DNA of 64,000 nt from Chrysomallon squamiferum (GCA_012295275.1 CM022669.1:10297449-10361448); one strand, 5' to 3'. Counted from the first letter of the stretch, positions 1 through 14,280 are shown. Notes: generated by a model from the sequence alone, not told the origin. Numbers and translations: made by a program.

Positions 1-562
1 TGGTCTGTAATTATCACTCGCCAAATCTGGCCTGATTTCTTTTTTTTTTTTTTTTTTTTTCCCTTCTCTATCTTCCGCTAATGTAGTGAAAATTATTCTT
101 TGATCTTGTGGGTCAGATGCCTTAAGGTTTTAGTGGAGAAATGGTGTCAGTGGGTGGAGAGAGTGATAGTATAAGTTTTATATCTACATATCTCATTATT
201 ATTATTATTTTTTTTATCTGATTCTGTCATATTATCATGTTTTTAGCTACAGTGTGTGTGTGTGTACTTGAAAAAAAAACAAATCAGTGTTTTCAGTCAT
301 TTTCTAAATTGTTGTTATTGCTGATGTGAAGATAGAAATGAAATTAGATAAAAAAAAAAAAAAAAATAATGAATGTTGTATGATGCTATTGGTTAAATTT
401 GATTTTTAGAAAGATAAATTTTTGTAATAAGATATCTTTAAGAGTGTTTATTATATATGTATCTGTATGTGGATGTGTCTAGGTATATAGATATGTATGT
501 GTTTGGGTATGTGTATGTGTTTATAGGTACATATGTAATTGTAATTAAATTTATACATACAG

Positions 563-614
<52 letters not shown>

Positions 615-975
615 ATTTATGTATGTATGTATATATTTGTGTGGGCATATAAGTGTGTGAGTATCTGTGTGTTTGTGTATGTTTGTATGTGGTTTTTTGT
701 GTGTGTTTGTCTGTGTGTGTGTTTATTTGTGTGTGTTTGTCTGTGTGTGTGTTTTTATATTAACAGAAATTAATTATTTGATTCTTTTAAACTAATAGCA
801 TGTTAAAAGGAAATCACTGTTGACATAATGCAGTGATTATTATTATCAACTGGTATCAGGGAATATTGTATGTCTTTGCATTTTCACAGGTACAAAACTA
901 ATACAACACTAGCATGCTAAATATTTCTGGTTTCTTATCTGAAACCATTCTTCTTCAAATACATTTTCAGTGTAT

Positions 976-1023
<48 letters not shown>

Positions 1024-2880
1024 TGCAACTGCTTTCTTTTTCATCTTTTTCTTTTTCTAACACGCACTAACAGACTAAAGACAACTACGCATTTTCTTTT
1101 TGTTGTATGGTTCATTAATTATTCTTTTGTTATCAGATTTGAGTCAGATTTTGTGTTAACTTATATCTCTCTTTTGTTCACAAACTACATCCTTTTAAAT
1201 AAAATAAAATCATACCAAAAATTAAATAATAATAATAATAATAATAATTATATATATATATATATATATATATTTGGAACTGTTGCAGTGTTAAATACAA
1301 AGTGACAAATGATGCTTCTCTCTTACAACATAGGTAATAACTTTTGATATTTCACAGCCCTAATTTATAAAGTGGGTTTTTACAAGATGAAAGTAAATCT
1401 CACACATATTTATAACAGTGAAATATATCTAGTACTTAAAAGTACAAAAGGCAGTGACTCTCCGTGCATTGTCATATAAGTTACTTCAGTCTGAACTCCC
1501 CACACACACACACTCATTTCATATGACATAACATAATACGTGGATATCACAGATTTGGTATTCAGTTTTGCATCTCTATTGTTTTGTTGGGGAACCTGAG
1601 ATACAGACTGATGATGTTCTATTCTTCTGAAGTATACAACATAATAAATCTTGCCGTTTACTGCCGCCATGCAAATATCTTTTATATATATATATGCATA
1701 CAGAGCTATAAAACTCAACGAGGTTTTACATTGTCTGAAATCTATGAAAACAAAATGTTGTGAAATATCTTCTATTTATGGTAAGTTATAAAACTCACTG
1801 GAGTTTCAAATCATTTTAAATATTTGAAGGTAACTAAATTATTAAGAGAAAACGTAAGCTTAAGGTTTTTTTAAAATTTATATTGCTGCTGTTGCATTTT
1901 GTTGTGATACAGAAAAAAAGTTTTATTATGTTCTTCAAGACAGAACATAGGAAATCTCAGCTTCTACTGATGTGAACTATTCAGTGTTCTGGTATGAAAT
2001 TCTACATCATTTTAAATACTTTAGAATTTTAGTTTATGTTACTGGCTCTTGTTTTGTTGAGATATAGAAAAATATTTTATATTGTGCAACAGAGAACACA
2101 GGATATCTGAGTTTCAACTGATGCCACCTATTTCTGTTTACTGGTACAAAACTGTCTTGTCTATTAACTAGTATAGTATTAATACAACGAATCTAAGTAC
2201 TTAATTTTTACTGGTGTTGTTTTTTGTCATGTAAAGGAGAAAGAATTTTATCATTCTGCAGAGGATACTTTATAAATGTCTCAGTTTCTGTCTTAGTTTA
2301 TTTTGCAATGTACTGATACAAAAGCACTTGAATTTCTAATTATTTTAAAAACATTTATATGAACTGAACTGTTATATGAATAATACAACAGCTTTAGTTT
2401 TTAAACTCAGATATCATTTCCTTTTTATACTAATGTTTATTTTTTATTTTTTATCAAAGAAACTGAAAGTATTTTTTATACAATTATAATTCAGGCTGTT
2501 ATAATTATTACAAATCTTCCAGTTTCTATCACAATGGACATCTTTAATCTTGTTATATTATTGTTTCACTTCATTTTTAAACATGCAGACTGGAAAGAAA
2601 TTAACTGTTATAAGCACATCTCTAGTACTTACATTTCTATTTCTGTTGTTTTTGTCGAGGAAAAAGGAAAGTACTTTAAGATGTTCTTGAGGACAGAGAT
2701 AGGGAGACAGATGAGTAATTGGGAAGTTAATAGCAGGGTGTGTGAGCTGGAAAAATCTTAGGGGAGAAAATTGTGGATGTGAAAACAACAGGACGACAGT
2801 AGTGGAAAGGGAGGAGAAAGGTAGAAGAAGGAATGAAAGAGTGTATGAGAGGATACAGAATAATGGGATAAGAATTGTAG
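1..2880. other. AT-rich spacer with microsatellites, no gene seen
   Basis: Contains a T run (39-60), (GT)n at 571-613, (ATT)n at 988-1023, (AAT)n and (TA)n at 1225-1273. Between 1740 and 2700 loosely repeated phrases (tactggtataaaa, ttttgttgagatatagaaa) recur about every 150-170 bp, suggesting a very old tandem array. No exon or splice pattern was recognised. Confidence 0.5.
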
Positions 2881-2891
2881 AGGATGGTAAT

Positions 2892-3330
2892 AGGGGAGGA
2901 TAAGAGTTGAGGGTAGTGGAATATTGGTTGGGGAGGATAAGAATGGAAGGGTTGATAAGAGAGGTAGGTAGTGGAATATTGGTTGGGGAGGATAAGAATG
3001 GAAGGGTTGATAAGAGAGTTAGGTAGTGGAATATTGGTAGGGGAGGATAAGAATGGAAGGGTTGATAAGAGAGGTAGGTAGTGGAATATTGGTAGGGGAG
3101 GATAAGAATGGAAGGGTTGATAAGAGTTAGGTAGTGGAATATTGGTAGGGGAGGATAAGAATGGAAGGGTTGATAAGAGAGGTAGGTAGTGGAATATTGG
3201 TAGGGGAGGATAAGAATGGAAGGGTTGATAAGAGAGGTAGGTAGTGGAATATTGGTAGGGGAGGATAAGAATGGAAGGGTTGATAAGAGAGGTGGGTAGT
3301 GGAAGATGAAAATAGTAGGGGAGGATAACA
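2892..3330. repeat. 55-bp minisatellite, about 7-8 copies
   Basis: A unit starting gataagaatggaagggttga repeats every 55 bp between about 2936 and 3300, with a 5-bp deletion in one copy near 3125, and more diverged sequence at each edge. Copies differ at few positions, so the array is young. It creates a spurious 305-codon open frame on the minus strand. Confidence 0.9.
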
Positions 3331-4720
3331 CTTGTAGTGATGTTAGTAGTGGGACGAAACATAAGAGTGGTAGAGTGATGGAAAGAGAGAGTTGGGGGGA
3401 GATACAGACAGAGGGGGAAATGACAGAAATCTGTCGCCAGTTCACATTTTGCCCTACTTGACAATTTTCACACAATTGTTTTGCCCAGGGATTATGTTTT
3501 GTTGGTTTGTCGTGTATCCTCTCTAAACTGTCTTAAGAGTATTCGAGGGATAACATCAAATGTCGGAGGAACTTAGCACTCGGCCAGCCTCTGTATCACA
3601 CTTAGTGCGTGTTTACATAATTCAGTGAACACTGAAGAGCAAATATTCTTTTTAGATTCATTCTCTTGTTATCTGGAATCAGACGAAAACCAATAACTAT
3701 TTTGATGAGAATTTTATGCAGCAACGCACATGTGTGCATCCTACTGAAAAGGAGGAATTTAACAAAGATAATATTTCTGTGATTTATTCATTTTTAATTC
3801 ACTTTTTTTTTATTGTATTTGTGTTTTTTTTTTTTATTTTTATATTTTTTTATTACTTTTTGGAGACAAAGAGGTATATTTTTAAATATATCAGATTGTC
3901 TGAAGTATATAAATATCCAAACCATTCAGGTAAGATATTCTTATTTATAAAGTTTTGAATATTATTAAGTTTTGAATATTATCAAGTTTTTACTTCCTCC
4001 TCTATGATTTGAAATTGCATTTATGTAATTATTAAGGTATTGCTGCTTTATTTTGTTTTATATATATATAATCGAGAAGATATAGAAAAAAAGAAAGCAA
4101 GAAAAAAATAAATATATATATTTTTGTAAAAGAAAAAAAGAAAAGAAAGTTAATAAATAATTTTGAAAAATAATAAATTAATCCACATAAACAGGATTAA
4201 ATAAGAATAATAAATCTTATAATAACAAATGAAATAATGAAAAGGCTTAAATACAGAAACACCCTGAAAACAAGAAAAATTTGGAAAATGAAAACAACAT
4301 TAATTACCAATGATAATAATTATAATGCATGCAACAGAACACTAATTACACCTATTTATGTTTCTTTGTCTCTTCCCAATCTATATTCGAGTTTCCATGA
4401 CGACTCATATTGTTAGGTATAAATTAGATGTATTATGACTAAGCCACAAGTAATCTAATCTAAAAGAGATTTAGTTAGAGGCAACATTTTGTTTCTTTCT
4501 TTTTTTATTCTTTTTTATTTTTGTTTGTTTTTTTTTTTTTTTCTTTTTTTTTTTTCTTTTACTTTTGTATGACCAATTAGTCATCAAAAGGAAGATATGT
4601 GAGGGAATTTTTTTTTTCCTGTTTTCTTTTCTTTTTTTTTTCACAGTCATTTCCAATTGTTTGAGGTTTTGTTTTATTTTTCTATTTTTTTTTTTGTGGA
4701 CTACAAACAAAAAGTATTTC
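3331..4720. other. Spacer, no gene seen
   Basis: Unique-looking sequence at 3420-3680, then AT-rich and T-rich DNA with (A/G)-rich low-complexity tracts at 4080-4170 and T tracts at 4500-4700. Confidence 0.4.
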
Positions 4721-5065
4721 AGAAGAGCTGTGGCGATCGCACTAGACTACTGTAAAGTGTCACTTTATGTTTATGTCATGTTGACAAAACACGCCGGTAT
4801 GTGGTGCCGTGTCACATCAAGAACTCCAGTTCCAGCTTGGCCACGCTTTTGGTCACTGGACTAGCTTTTCCGGTCACCAACAACAAACAGTTGGCTCTGC
4901 TCCGTGTTTACGAAAAGCCAACAAAAGGCTGACGGTGTCTGCCACAGGCAGGGTGGTGGTACCACCGCTGATTTCTGTGATGAGTAAAAGTTGAGGCATA
5001 AAATAAACAAACTGCTGTCTGTGTTCACAGCAGTACAGTCACCGTGTCCCCTGGCCGAATATTCA
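4721..5065. other. GC-richer unique island upstream of MEF2
   Basis: About 345 bp of clearly higher complexity and GC than its surroundings, containing gcgatcgc, two ggtcac words and direct/inverted short repeats such as ggtggtggtaccacc (near 4955). No open frame with recognisable similarity. It may be a conserved regulatory element or leader exon; unproven. Confidence 0.3.
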
Positions 5066-6037
5066 TGAATTGTTTTTCTTGTTGTTTTTCTTATATTTCG
5101 AAAAAAAATTATTTTATAGAGTACACACGTACAGACATACGTACGTTTGTGAAATATGTTCAAATTGCTATGTTCTCAGAAGGTTAAAAACTGTTTGTTG
5201 TCACAGTACAAACAATTGGTATTTAAAAACACGGTTTTCGTTTTCTAATTTCAGCTGACAAATTTGAGATTTTTCTGGTTAATTTTATGAGGTTTCTTAT
5301 AGAATACATTCTAATTGTCTCTGTTCTCTGAAAGTTAAACATTTTGTTTGCAGACTAGGAACTGTTGATTTTAAAGCTAGAAAGAGTTTATATTTTCTTA
5401 TATTTTCAACAGCCAAATATCAGATTTGATTTTTGGCAGTTTTATGGGGTTATCTTAAACTGATGGGTTTTTTTCTTCTTTTTGTGCACCTTATTATATT
5501 ACTGTATCCCAATTTTCAGCCATGTTCTTTTATAAAACAATATCGTAATCAAATGTTCTGTTTCTTTTTAGATGAGTTTTGTCACAATAAAAAAACTGAA
5601 AAAAAGAAGGAAAACTGTTCTATTCAATGATACTATATTAAGAAGCAATGTTTTTAATTTCTGAAACATTTTTGAAATCTGTGTTATTTTTGAAGAACTT
5701 TTCTCAATCTTTCATTATCATTATAATCATTGTGTGTATAGTTAACCTGTTCACTAAGTCAGCACAGTTTTTAATAATGGAGATTTTGGTTTCATTTTGC
5801 TTTGTGTGCTCTGTATATTGTGAACCTTCTGAGAACCAAGTGACTTTTGTGATTAAACATTACATCACGGTTAGCTTCAGCTGATTAATAATATGTTTCT
5901 AATGGTGTACAAATCATGGCTAAAATGTCATGGAATGTTCTGTGTGTGTGTGTGTGTGAGAGGTGAGACACTCACACACACACACACACATTATCTGCAC
6001 TTTATTCATAAAATACATACATACATACATACATACA

Positions 6038-6075
<38 letters not shown>

Positions 6076-6560
6076 CCTGAAACGTTACAGGAAATCTTCA
6101 CTATTGTGTAATATATTTTATGTTAACTGTTAACTATGTGTGTGTATATATATCAAAATGCTGAACTTCCTGTAACATTCGTGAGGTAAGTTAGCGTCAC
6201 GTCAGTGTCAGTGACACAAACAAGCCATCACTGGGAGACTTCTTACATAAACCATGTTGTGTTTTAATACCTGGCTGTCTCCTGGTGTCACTTTACAATG
6301 CGGCTCGCTTCTACGTGGTCGCGGAGAAAACGTAAAACCTTCGTGTTATGGCAAGACTGAAGTGTGGAGTGTGGCAGGCTCATTCCTCTTTGATATTCCC
6401 GTTTTGTGTTTTATCCAGTTCCGGCCGTGGCTAGAGCACATTAAATATGTTGACGTCATTTCTATTAGAAAACAGTTTTTATGTTGAAATTCTACTGTTT
6501 TAACTTTTGTTGACAAGTTCTGAAGACTAGCTCTCAACATTTTTTATAGTATGCTAATAC
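5066..6560. other. AT-rich spacer with microsatellites
   Basis: Weak repeats with aaatttgag/aaatatcagatttg and tgttctctgaaagttaaa recur at about 5165-5420, a possible decayed array. Also a (TG)/(CA) hairpin at 5941-5990, (ATAC)n at 6013-6040 and (TA)n at 6041-6070. A unique, more GC-rich patch lies at 6170-6440. No gene recognised. Confidence 0.4.
5941..5990. repeat. Perfect (TG)n / (CA)n inverted repeat
   Basis: A 20-base TG-type arm (5941-5960) ending in GAG is followed by a 10-base spacer and its complement (5971-5990) beginning CTC. The whole could extrude as a hairpin. Confidence 0.85.
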
Positions 6561-7410
6561 ATATTGAAGACAGTCTATACTGTTATGATGGTGCACTGAT
6601 AATTACTGAAGACAGTCTACATTTTTATGACAAATACACTGATAAATACAAGGAGACTGTCTATGTTTCTATGACAACCTACTGAATAGCTATGTCAGTC
6701 TGTTTTTATATGACAGTGTGTGGATTGGCCTGTGTTTCAATGACAACCCATTGATGAATAATTATGTCATTCTGTTGTTTATGACAACACTGTGTGGATT
6801 GGACTATGTTTCTATGACAACTTATTTATGAATACATATGTGAATGCATTTTTTATACACGACAATAATATGTGTACTGGACTGTTTCTGTGACAACCCA
6901 GTGATGAATTGTTATATCAGTTATGACATGAATTGGTCTATGTTTCTATGACAACACACTGATAATACTTTATGTGACGACACATTGTTGAATACTTAAG
7001 AACGTCTATTCTTTTATGACAGTCCATTGATGAACGCAAAACACAGACCATGTTTCTGTGACAAATCGTTGATGAATAGTGAAGACAGTCTACGTCACTA
7101 TGACAATAGACTGATGAACATACTGAAGACATCTTTCTTTGTATGACAGTATATAGGTAAGTACAGAAAACAGTCTAAGTTTCTACGACAACCTATTGGT
7201 GAATAAGTTCAGTCTATTTTTATGGAGGCAGTATGTGGATTTGTCCATATTTCTCTGACACACCACTGACGAAGAGTCTGTATTTGTGTGACAAAGTTTT
7301 GATTGATACTGAAGGCAGTCTAGAGCAGTATGACTGTACTGAAGACAGGCTATGATGTTTCTATGACAATGTGGTACTAAATACCGAAGACAGTCTATCT
7401 TTGTATGAGA
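6560..7410. repeat. Decayed tandem array with gacagtcta / tatgacaac motifs
   Basis: The phrases gaagacagtcta, tttctatgacaac and actgatgaatac recur in that order, roughly every 40-55 bp, some 15 or more times, with heavy divergence and indels. This is an old satellite rather than coding sequence: frames are broken throughout. Confidence 0.7.
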
Positions 7411-7915
7411 TGATGCCAGGAGTATTTGATCAGATTTTCTTGTTAATCTGATACACGGTGGTGTCGTCATTCACGATGATGTTTAGGTTAGTGGGTTCCA
7501 CCAACAGAATTAAAAAAAAAAAAAAAAAAATGTACATTCTCTTTAATTAACAAGAATGCATTAATAGTGGACGAGTATAAAGACTGACAAGATATTTCTG
7601 TCATTAGGAGAAATTTTTGGGTCGTGGTCACTGGGTAACGGCTGTGTTGGAAAAAAAAGAAGAAAAAAGGATGTTCTTTATGTCTCAGAAATAGAAGATT
7701 ATATTTATAGATTTACGTAGCTGAAATTTAATAGGAAAATTACGTTAATATCCTTCCTGTTATTAATCGAGCTGCAAAATAGGCTGTTTTAACTTAGTTA
7801 TACATTGTTATAGTCAGGTGTTACAAAATTGTGATACATTTCTGACACGGCTTGTAACAGTCTCGTGTTAAACTTGGTTACTTCCAATCAATGGAACCAG
7901 GATTTCCTTCACTGA

Positions 7916-7959
<44 letters not shown>

Positions 7960-8295
7960 CATAACTGATTACTATTAAGAGCTCAAAATCTAAGATGGAT
8001 AATTATTATAGTAATGGATTTTCAAACGGTATTGTAGCACCACATCCACGTACACACATATATATACTGAATTTTTTTTTTATCACAAATGTATTTAGTG
8101 TTTTATTTTCTTTTTTTTTTTAAATTTCTGTCAGTGTATAGAACACTGTAGAATACGTCTGCCAGCATCCCTGTTGTAGCACTATTATATTATGGTCCAT
8201 GTGAACTCTGTGCAATTTTTTAATAGTGCCTTTTCATGTTAAGCACCCTTTTTGCCATGGACCCCTCCCTCATCAGAAATGCTGGATCCACCCTA

Positions 8296-8343
<48 letters not shown>

Positions 8344-8442
8344 GATCCATACATATGTTAATAGTCAGACAGACAGGGAAAGGGAGGTACATATTCACAT
8401 GCAATTTATCAGCAATCACTGTACACTGTGGCACGATATGAT
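7411..8442. other. Spacer with (AAT)n and (CA)n microsatellites
   Basis: (AAT)n at 7917-7958 and (CA)n at 8297-8341. No gene signals recognised. Confidence 0.5.
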
Positions 8443-8444
8443 GA

Positions 8445-8582
8445 TTGAATAAATTTATTTATCTCTGGGAACTGACTGTATTCAGGTCATTTGAATAAAT
8501 TTTATTTATCTCTGGGAACTGACTGTATTCAGGTCATTTGAATACATTTATTTATCTCTGGGAACTGACTGTATTCAGGTCA
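8445..8582. repeat. 46/47-bp tandem repeat, 3 copies
   Basis: Three near-identical copies of a unit containing atctctgggaactgactgta and ending attcaggtca; copies differ by one inserted T and one A/C change. A young local duplication. Confidence 0.92.
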
Positions 8583-10722
8583 AATGTCGTACAGAGCTCG
8601 GTGGAGCCTTGCCTCAGTTCGGCATGCAAACCTTTACAGAATAATGATGATACCTTAAAGCAGTAAGCAGGTAGTCCCTGTATGTAGTGTAGTAGTAGTA
8701 GTGGTATATTAATTTACCATAGTTTGATCCATTCCATTAAGCATTTATGACAAGACAGCACATACACAATAATTTATCCTGTATAAGTCATAACATAAAT
8801 AGGGCCCTGTTTCTGAGCTATACACCATTCTAAAATACAAAATAAAATAAAAATTTAAAAATTAGAGGTTATGAAAAAAAAAAAAAAAAAAAAAAAAAAG
8901 AAGAAGAGAAAAGTAAAACTGTTCTGTTGGTTTATCCTTTTTCACACAAAACATACAACTGATGATTTGATAAGCAAATGGAATACCAAAGAGTTTTTGA
9001 AAAAAATAAAAATAAAAAATAAAAAAGATAAAAAATTGCGACGTTTCCCTGAACACTAAGTAACCTTGATGTTTGCAGTGTTCAGAAATGCCAGGCTAAT
9101 TACAATATTAGTATAATCAATTTCAATTTCATACGAGCTTCCAAATGGAAAGATGATTTAGAGACATTTAATGACAATCTGATCTTGGTAGACCCAGTAT
9201 TTGTACTGGAATCAGCAAGTAATGGCTGTAATAATATACGGAGGTTTGTATTTATTGGAAAACTGAAGAGTATTTTCTGAAGAACAAATTATACCTTTAA
9301 ATAAAAAAAAATAATAATAAAACAAAAATAAAAGTAATATTATATTTTTGAAATTAAAAAATAAAACATTTTTTTTTGTTATTAATGTTATTTTTTGTTC
9401 TGTTTTATTTTTGTTTTATTGTTATTTTTATTGGTGTTATTATTATTTTTTTTATTTTATATATATATATATTTTTTTTTTTTTTTAAGATTTAATATAG
9501 TGGCATAAGTTTCAGTGATAATTATTTAAATTATTATTAATATATTGTAAAAAAAAAAATTGTATTAAATTAAATTATGGCCTTATATTCCAAGAATATA
9601 TACAGGTATATGTTTTATGAAAGCTGTTAAATAAATACATACATAAATAAATAAATAGATAAATAAATAAACTGTATTAATATAAATGTTCAAATGATAA
9701 TGGTTTTACAGAAAACATAAAAAAATAATTACTGAAATATAAGCTTAAAAAAATTTAATGTATTGTGAAATCAAAGAAGTTAATGACAGTTTGTTTGAAA
9801 TTATTATTTTAAAAAAAGTATTAAAAACAGTAATTACTTTTGATCAACAGAACCTTTAGAGAGAGAACTCTTTTGCATTTAATGCACAAATTCCATGAAA
9901 AACATTTTAATCAATCACATTAAAATAGTAACTAAATTATTGTCTAAAATATTGTTTTTCTAAAGCTGTTAAAATTACTGGATTCCTTCTAAAATAATCT
10001 ATATAAAAAATAAAACAAATTAAAAAAAATTAAAAATACAAAACAAATTATAAAACCATTGACTAGTGAAAAAATAAATAAATAAAAACATTTAAAATTG
10101 TTCGTGCATAGATTCCAGTCATAACTCTTAATGTAAAATATAAAAAATAAATTAAATATGTTCTTAAAATGTTATCTGAGAAAAAAAAGAGAATATAAAT
10201 GTATATTTATTGTATTAAAAAAAAGTATATATATCATTATATGTAATAACAGATGTAGTTTTGCCCTTAAAGTGATCTTCAAAATTAATAATAAAAAATT
10301 AAAAAATCAGGCCAGTTTAATATCACAGTAAATATCATTTTAGTAAAACAAAAAAAAAACAAATAATAATAATAATAATAAACAAAAACAGCTGAAAATT
10401 ATATTTTCTATTGCTTTGCAATAGGAATATAAAATATTGATTTCATTCAGAGATTTCTCTTCTAATTAAATAATAATAATGATATTATTAAAAACTATTT
10501 ATTTTTAATTTTTGTATGTTTCAAATTGAGATGACCTCAAAAAAGTGTGAATACTGGTTTATTTATTCATTCATATATTTACATATTTATTTATTTACAT
10601 ATTTTTTCATGTATTTGTTTATTTATTATTTATTCACTTATTTATTTTGTTGTTTATTTTCAATAATGATAATCCTAACAACAGCAGTAAAAGTATCATA
10701 AGCAGTTCTTACCCTGTTGCTG

Positions 10723-10756
<34 letters not shown>

Positions 10757-11211
10757 TACTGTTACTTTTGCTACTGCTACTATTATTACTGATACTACTG
10801 CAACTAATATTATTACTCTTACTACAACTATAAATAAAAATAATAATAATAGTAATAATAATAATAATAATAATATAATAATAATAATAATAGTAATATT
10901 AGTAATAATAATCAAAATAATAGTAGAAGTAATAGTAGCAATAATTGTAAATATACTACATATAACAACACACATTAAAAATTTATGAAACCAATAAAAA
11001 AAAAATTGTCATTTAACTGGCAGTAAAAGTTAATAAAAATAGGTTATTATAAATTTTTAATTTAATAAAAAAATGCTTTAACTGCATATTTATAACTTGA
11101 TTTCTGAACAAAATATAGAACTCATACAAAGTTTGATCTTTTAACACACACTTTGTTAATATATTAAAATAATATGAAAGTAATAATAATAAAACATAAT
11201 ACATAACAAAT

Positions 11212-11253
<42 letters not shown>

Positions 11254-11662
11254 TTACCTGTAAAATCAGGAGCAGTTGTACTCAGGTAAAAAGAAGAGAG
11301 GGGTGTTGTTGTCTGCACACCTCTTGTCTCCTCCCTTGCTGTTCCTGCCTTCATTGTGATAAAAATTCTTCTTTTAATCATCTCTCAAAACTTCCATTAT
11401 GAATAAAATGTCTGAAGGTTTGTACAGATGTTACTAAAGCTGTTTTTAAATGTTAATTAGTTTATCTAATTACACCACACAGATAACTTATTTTGGTCAT
11501 CCATATATGAGAAAAACAGAAATGAATTATATTAAAAATTGTGTATTAAAAATTTTTTGGTCATCCACTGACTTGAAAATAGACATGAATTAACTGTAAT
11601 TAATTTTCATCCTTCACTGATTTGAGAAACAGAAGTGATATTAATAGAAGACCATGTGAATA

Positions 11663-11696
<34 letters not shown>

Positions 11697-11880
11697 GTTG
11701 TATTTTTTCATGAGGATATTTTTATAACATTTTTAATGAAGGTAAAGGTGATGACTGTGGAAAAAAGGTAAAGAAAGTCTTTGTGGTTATTTGCTTCACT
11801 AATAAGATCACACACACATGAGGCTGGAAATGGGCTAATTCATTGGTAGTGTGAGCCAGCAGCACTGGTCACAGAATACT
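8583..11880. other. Extremely AT-rich spacer, no gene seen
   Basis: Poly-A at 8874-8899, simple A/T repeats through 9300-10500, (ACT)n-like tracts at 10725-10800, (AAT)n at 10840-10920, poly-T at 11665-11694. A region at 9060-9250 is of normal complexity but has no recognisable coding content. Confidence 0.5.
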
Positions 11881-12207
11881 CTGGTATGCCATGACGTCAC
11901 GACTTGGGATAGCAGCTGATCATATTGCTCTTGAAGACTTTTCATATACCTGCCAGTGACTGGCACTCAGCCAAGAATCTCCCTCTCACTGCTTACTTCT
12001 GTATTCACCATATTCCTATCACATCTTTTTTTTCCAAACCTCCATCCATCTCGGAATATTTTTCCTCAACTCCAGGCTATGTGAATGAGAACTGTTTTTC
12101 ACACACGAGAAAGAGGAAAAGAGGGATAAAATATTGTTATACTCACAGTTCCAGGTTTTGTTTTGGTTTCTTTCTGTTTCTCCAATGTTGAGCTTTCGCA
12201 ATCACAG
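11881..12207 (+). promoter_or_regulatory. Candidate upstream MEF2 promoter or leader exon with CRE
   Basis: A perfect CRE palindrome TGACGTCA at 11892-11899 is followed by about 300 bp of higher-complexity DNA ending in a consensus donor, cacag|gtgagg, at 12208. This is the layout of a first non-coding exon for the MEF2 leader acceptor at 19470. Purely inferential without transcript data. Confidence 0.3.
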
Positions 12208-14126
12208 GTGAGGGAATAAGATGTTGCTTCTTTCATACTTTAATTTGTTCTGTTTATAGTATTTATCTATTTTGGTAGATGAGTGTGGTTAGTTTGTATC
12301 GTATCCCTTTGTGGAAATATGTAGAATATATATAGCTTGTCTGTCAAACTGAGATGGGTATTCTGCGAGTGTACTCAAGTACGATCTATATAAAGAATCT
12401 GGCAAAGGTTTGTGCTTGATAAAAATAACAAGCTTTAAAGTGTCTTTATAATTTTAGTCTCGTGTACTAATTTGATTTTACTGTTGTTTTTGTTGTTTTA
12501 TAAGCAGACCTTTTTTTTTCTTCTTTCTTTTAAATTTAATCTGTATTTATCTAACAAATAGGTCAATTGATTATTTATTTTTTTTTGTTTTGTTTATCTG
12601 TTACAAATTTTAAGACAGATGTTACAAGGATATTGATCTTGTTTTTGCTGTACATTCGTTTTTTGGTTTGACTTTTCTTTTTTTCTTTTGATGACAGTGC
12701 TCACTATTGATCACAAAATATGTCAGTTTTATACACAATTACCTGAGACAGAGGTTGGTCTCAATTACAGATATTTTCAGCTAATGAGAAACTCAAATTT
12801 TCTGTGCTTTTTGTTTTTTTATTTATTTACTTTTTTTTTTTAAATCTTTTTTAGTAACTTTTAAAATAAATTTCTTAAATTTCCCCAAAGGTAATGATTA
12901 TATTTTTACAGTCTGTGTCTTCAGAATATGTATGTAACATCTTAAAAAATTATAAAAATTTAATTTTTTATATTTATCAGTATACTGTATTAAAGTGATA
13001 TATTATTAAAATAATAGTATTTAATAAATAAATTTATAAATAATAGTATTAATAATAAATAATAATAAAAAATAAAAAAAAATAAAAATAAAAGATAAAT
13101 AAATAATATAAAAACAAAATAAATGTTAAATATCTCAGGTTAAATCATATTAATTAAAATATATGATCAATTTTTAAATATTAAAAAAAGGATAAAACAC
13201 ATTTTCTTTGTAAAAAAAAAAAGAAATGTTTATGTTAATATAGCCATTCAGTTTACAGTTTTACAATTCAGAATGCAACAGTCAAAAATGATTAAAGAAA
13301 GTATCAGTCTGTTAAAATTTTAATATATATAAATATAATACAAAAATTGATATTCTTAAGGACTATATATTTATTTATCCATGTATGTATTTATTTATGT
13401 GTGTGTATGGGTAAAACATTTGTGCTCACAATACACGTGCACATACAGATACACACACATATAATCTATCTTCATAATATGTTAATAAATTACACAACAG
13501 ACCACAAAACATGATAAACATCAAACATATAGACATTAACTGAATGCCACCATGCATACATATGTAAATACATACATACATGCAGAGAAAATGTTTTATA
13601 ATTCATGCCAAAATATAATGCATATATAAAATATACATGATACAGTAGTATCGCATTCAGTCACACACACACCCACATACACACATGAACACACACACGC
13701 ACACATGCACATATGCACACACACTCCATGCCTGCTTGCACAAATGTATGCATATAGACTGATACCCTACATATATACCTACCAAGCTGTGTAGTACCAA
13801 CTATATAATCAAATATACACACATTCAAAAACATTTCCATGGAATGCTGTCTCAGTTAGTTTGACACTGAATCAAAGAGGTTTCACCATTTAAATGGAAT
13901 ATTCAGTGTTTTTCAAATGTGGTTTAGCTTTTTTCTTGTTTGTCTTATAACCAAACACCCTGAAGTCTTTCTGCCATTTCTACAAGATTGGTTTATCACA
14001 GGTTGTGGTATGTGCTGCTCTGTACATGAGTATGTGTATGTAAATTATATGTTTCTGGGTTTTCCCCTCTGTGTATGTATAACTGAGTAAGTACATGTCT
14101 AGATATCTAGATGTTTGCATGTTTAA

Positions 14127-14169
<43 letters not shown>

Positions 14170-14280
14170 CATCCACATGCTTATGTGTGTAAATTAATAA
14201 AATCTAACCATTCTGTTATTTGAATTATAACAAGAAAATTAATATTTATTTTAACTAAATAAAATTTATTTCTTATTTTG
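12208..14280. other. AT-rich spacer or intron
   Basis: T-rich and A-rich simple sequence, CA-rich patches at 13640-13740 and (TG)n at 14129-14167. No gene signals recognised. Confidence 0.5.

Noticed and set aside
2892-3330. Regular repeats that could suggest a CRISPR array
   Set aside because: Units are contiguous with no unique spacers, and the genome is eukaryotic.
2558-3475. 305-codon open frame on the minus strand
   Set aside because: It is the translation of the 55-bp minisatellite; the repeating peptide is due to a stop-free repeat, and a second frame over the same DNA is also open.
10647-10988. Thr- and Asn/Ile-rich open frames on both strands
   Set aside because: Simple trinucleotide repeats (ACT, AAT) without stops.
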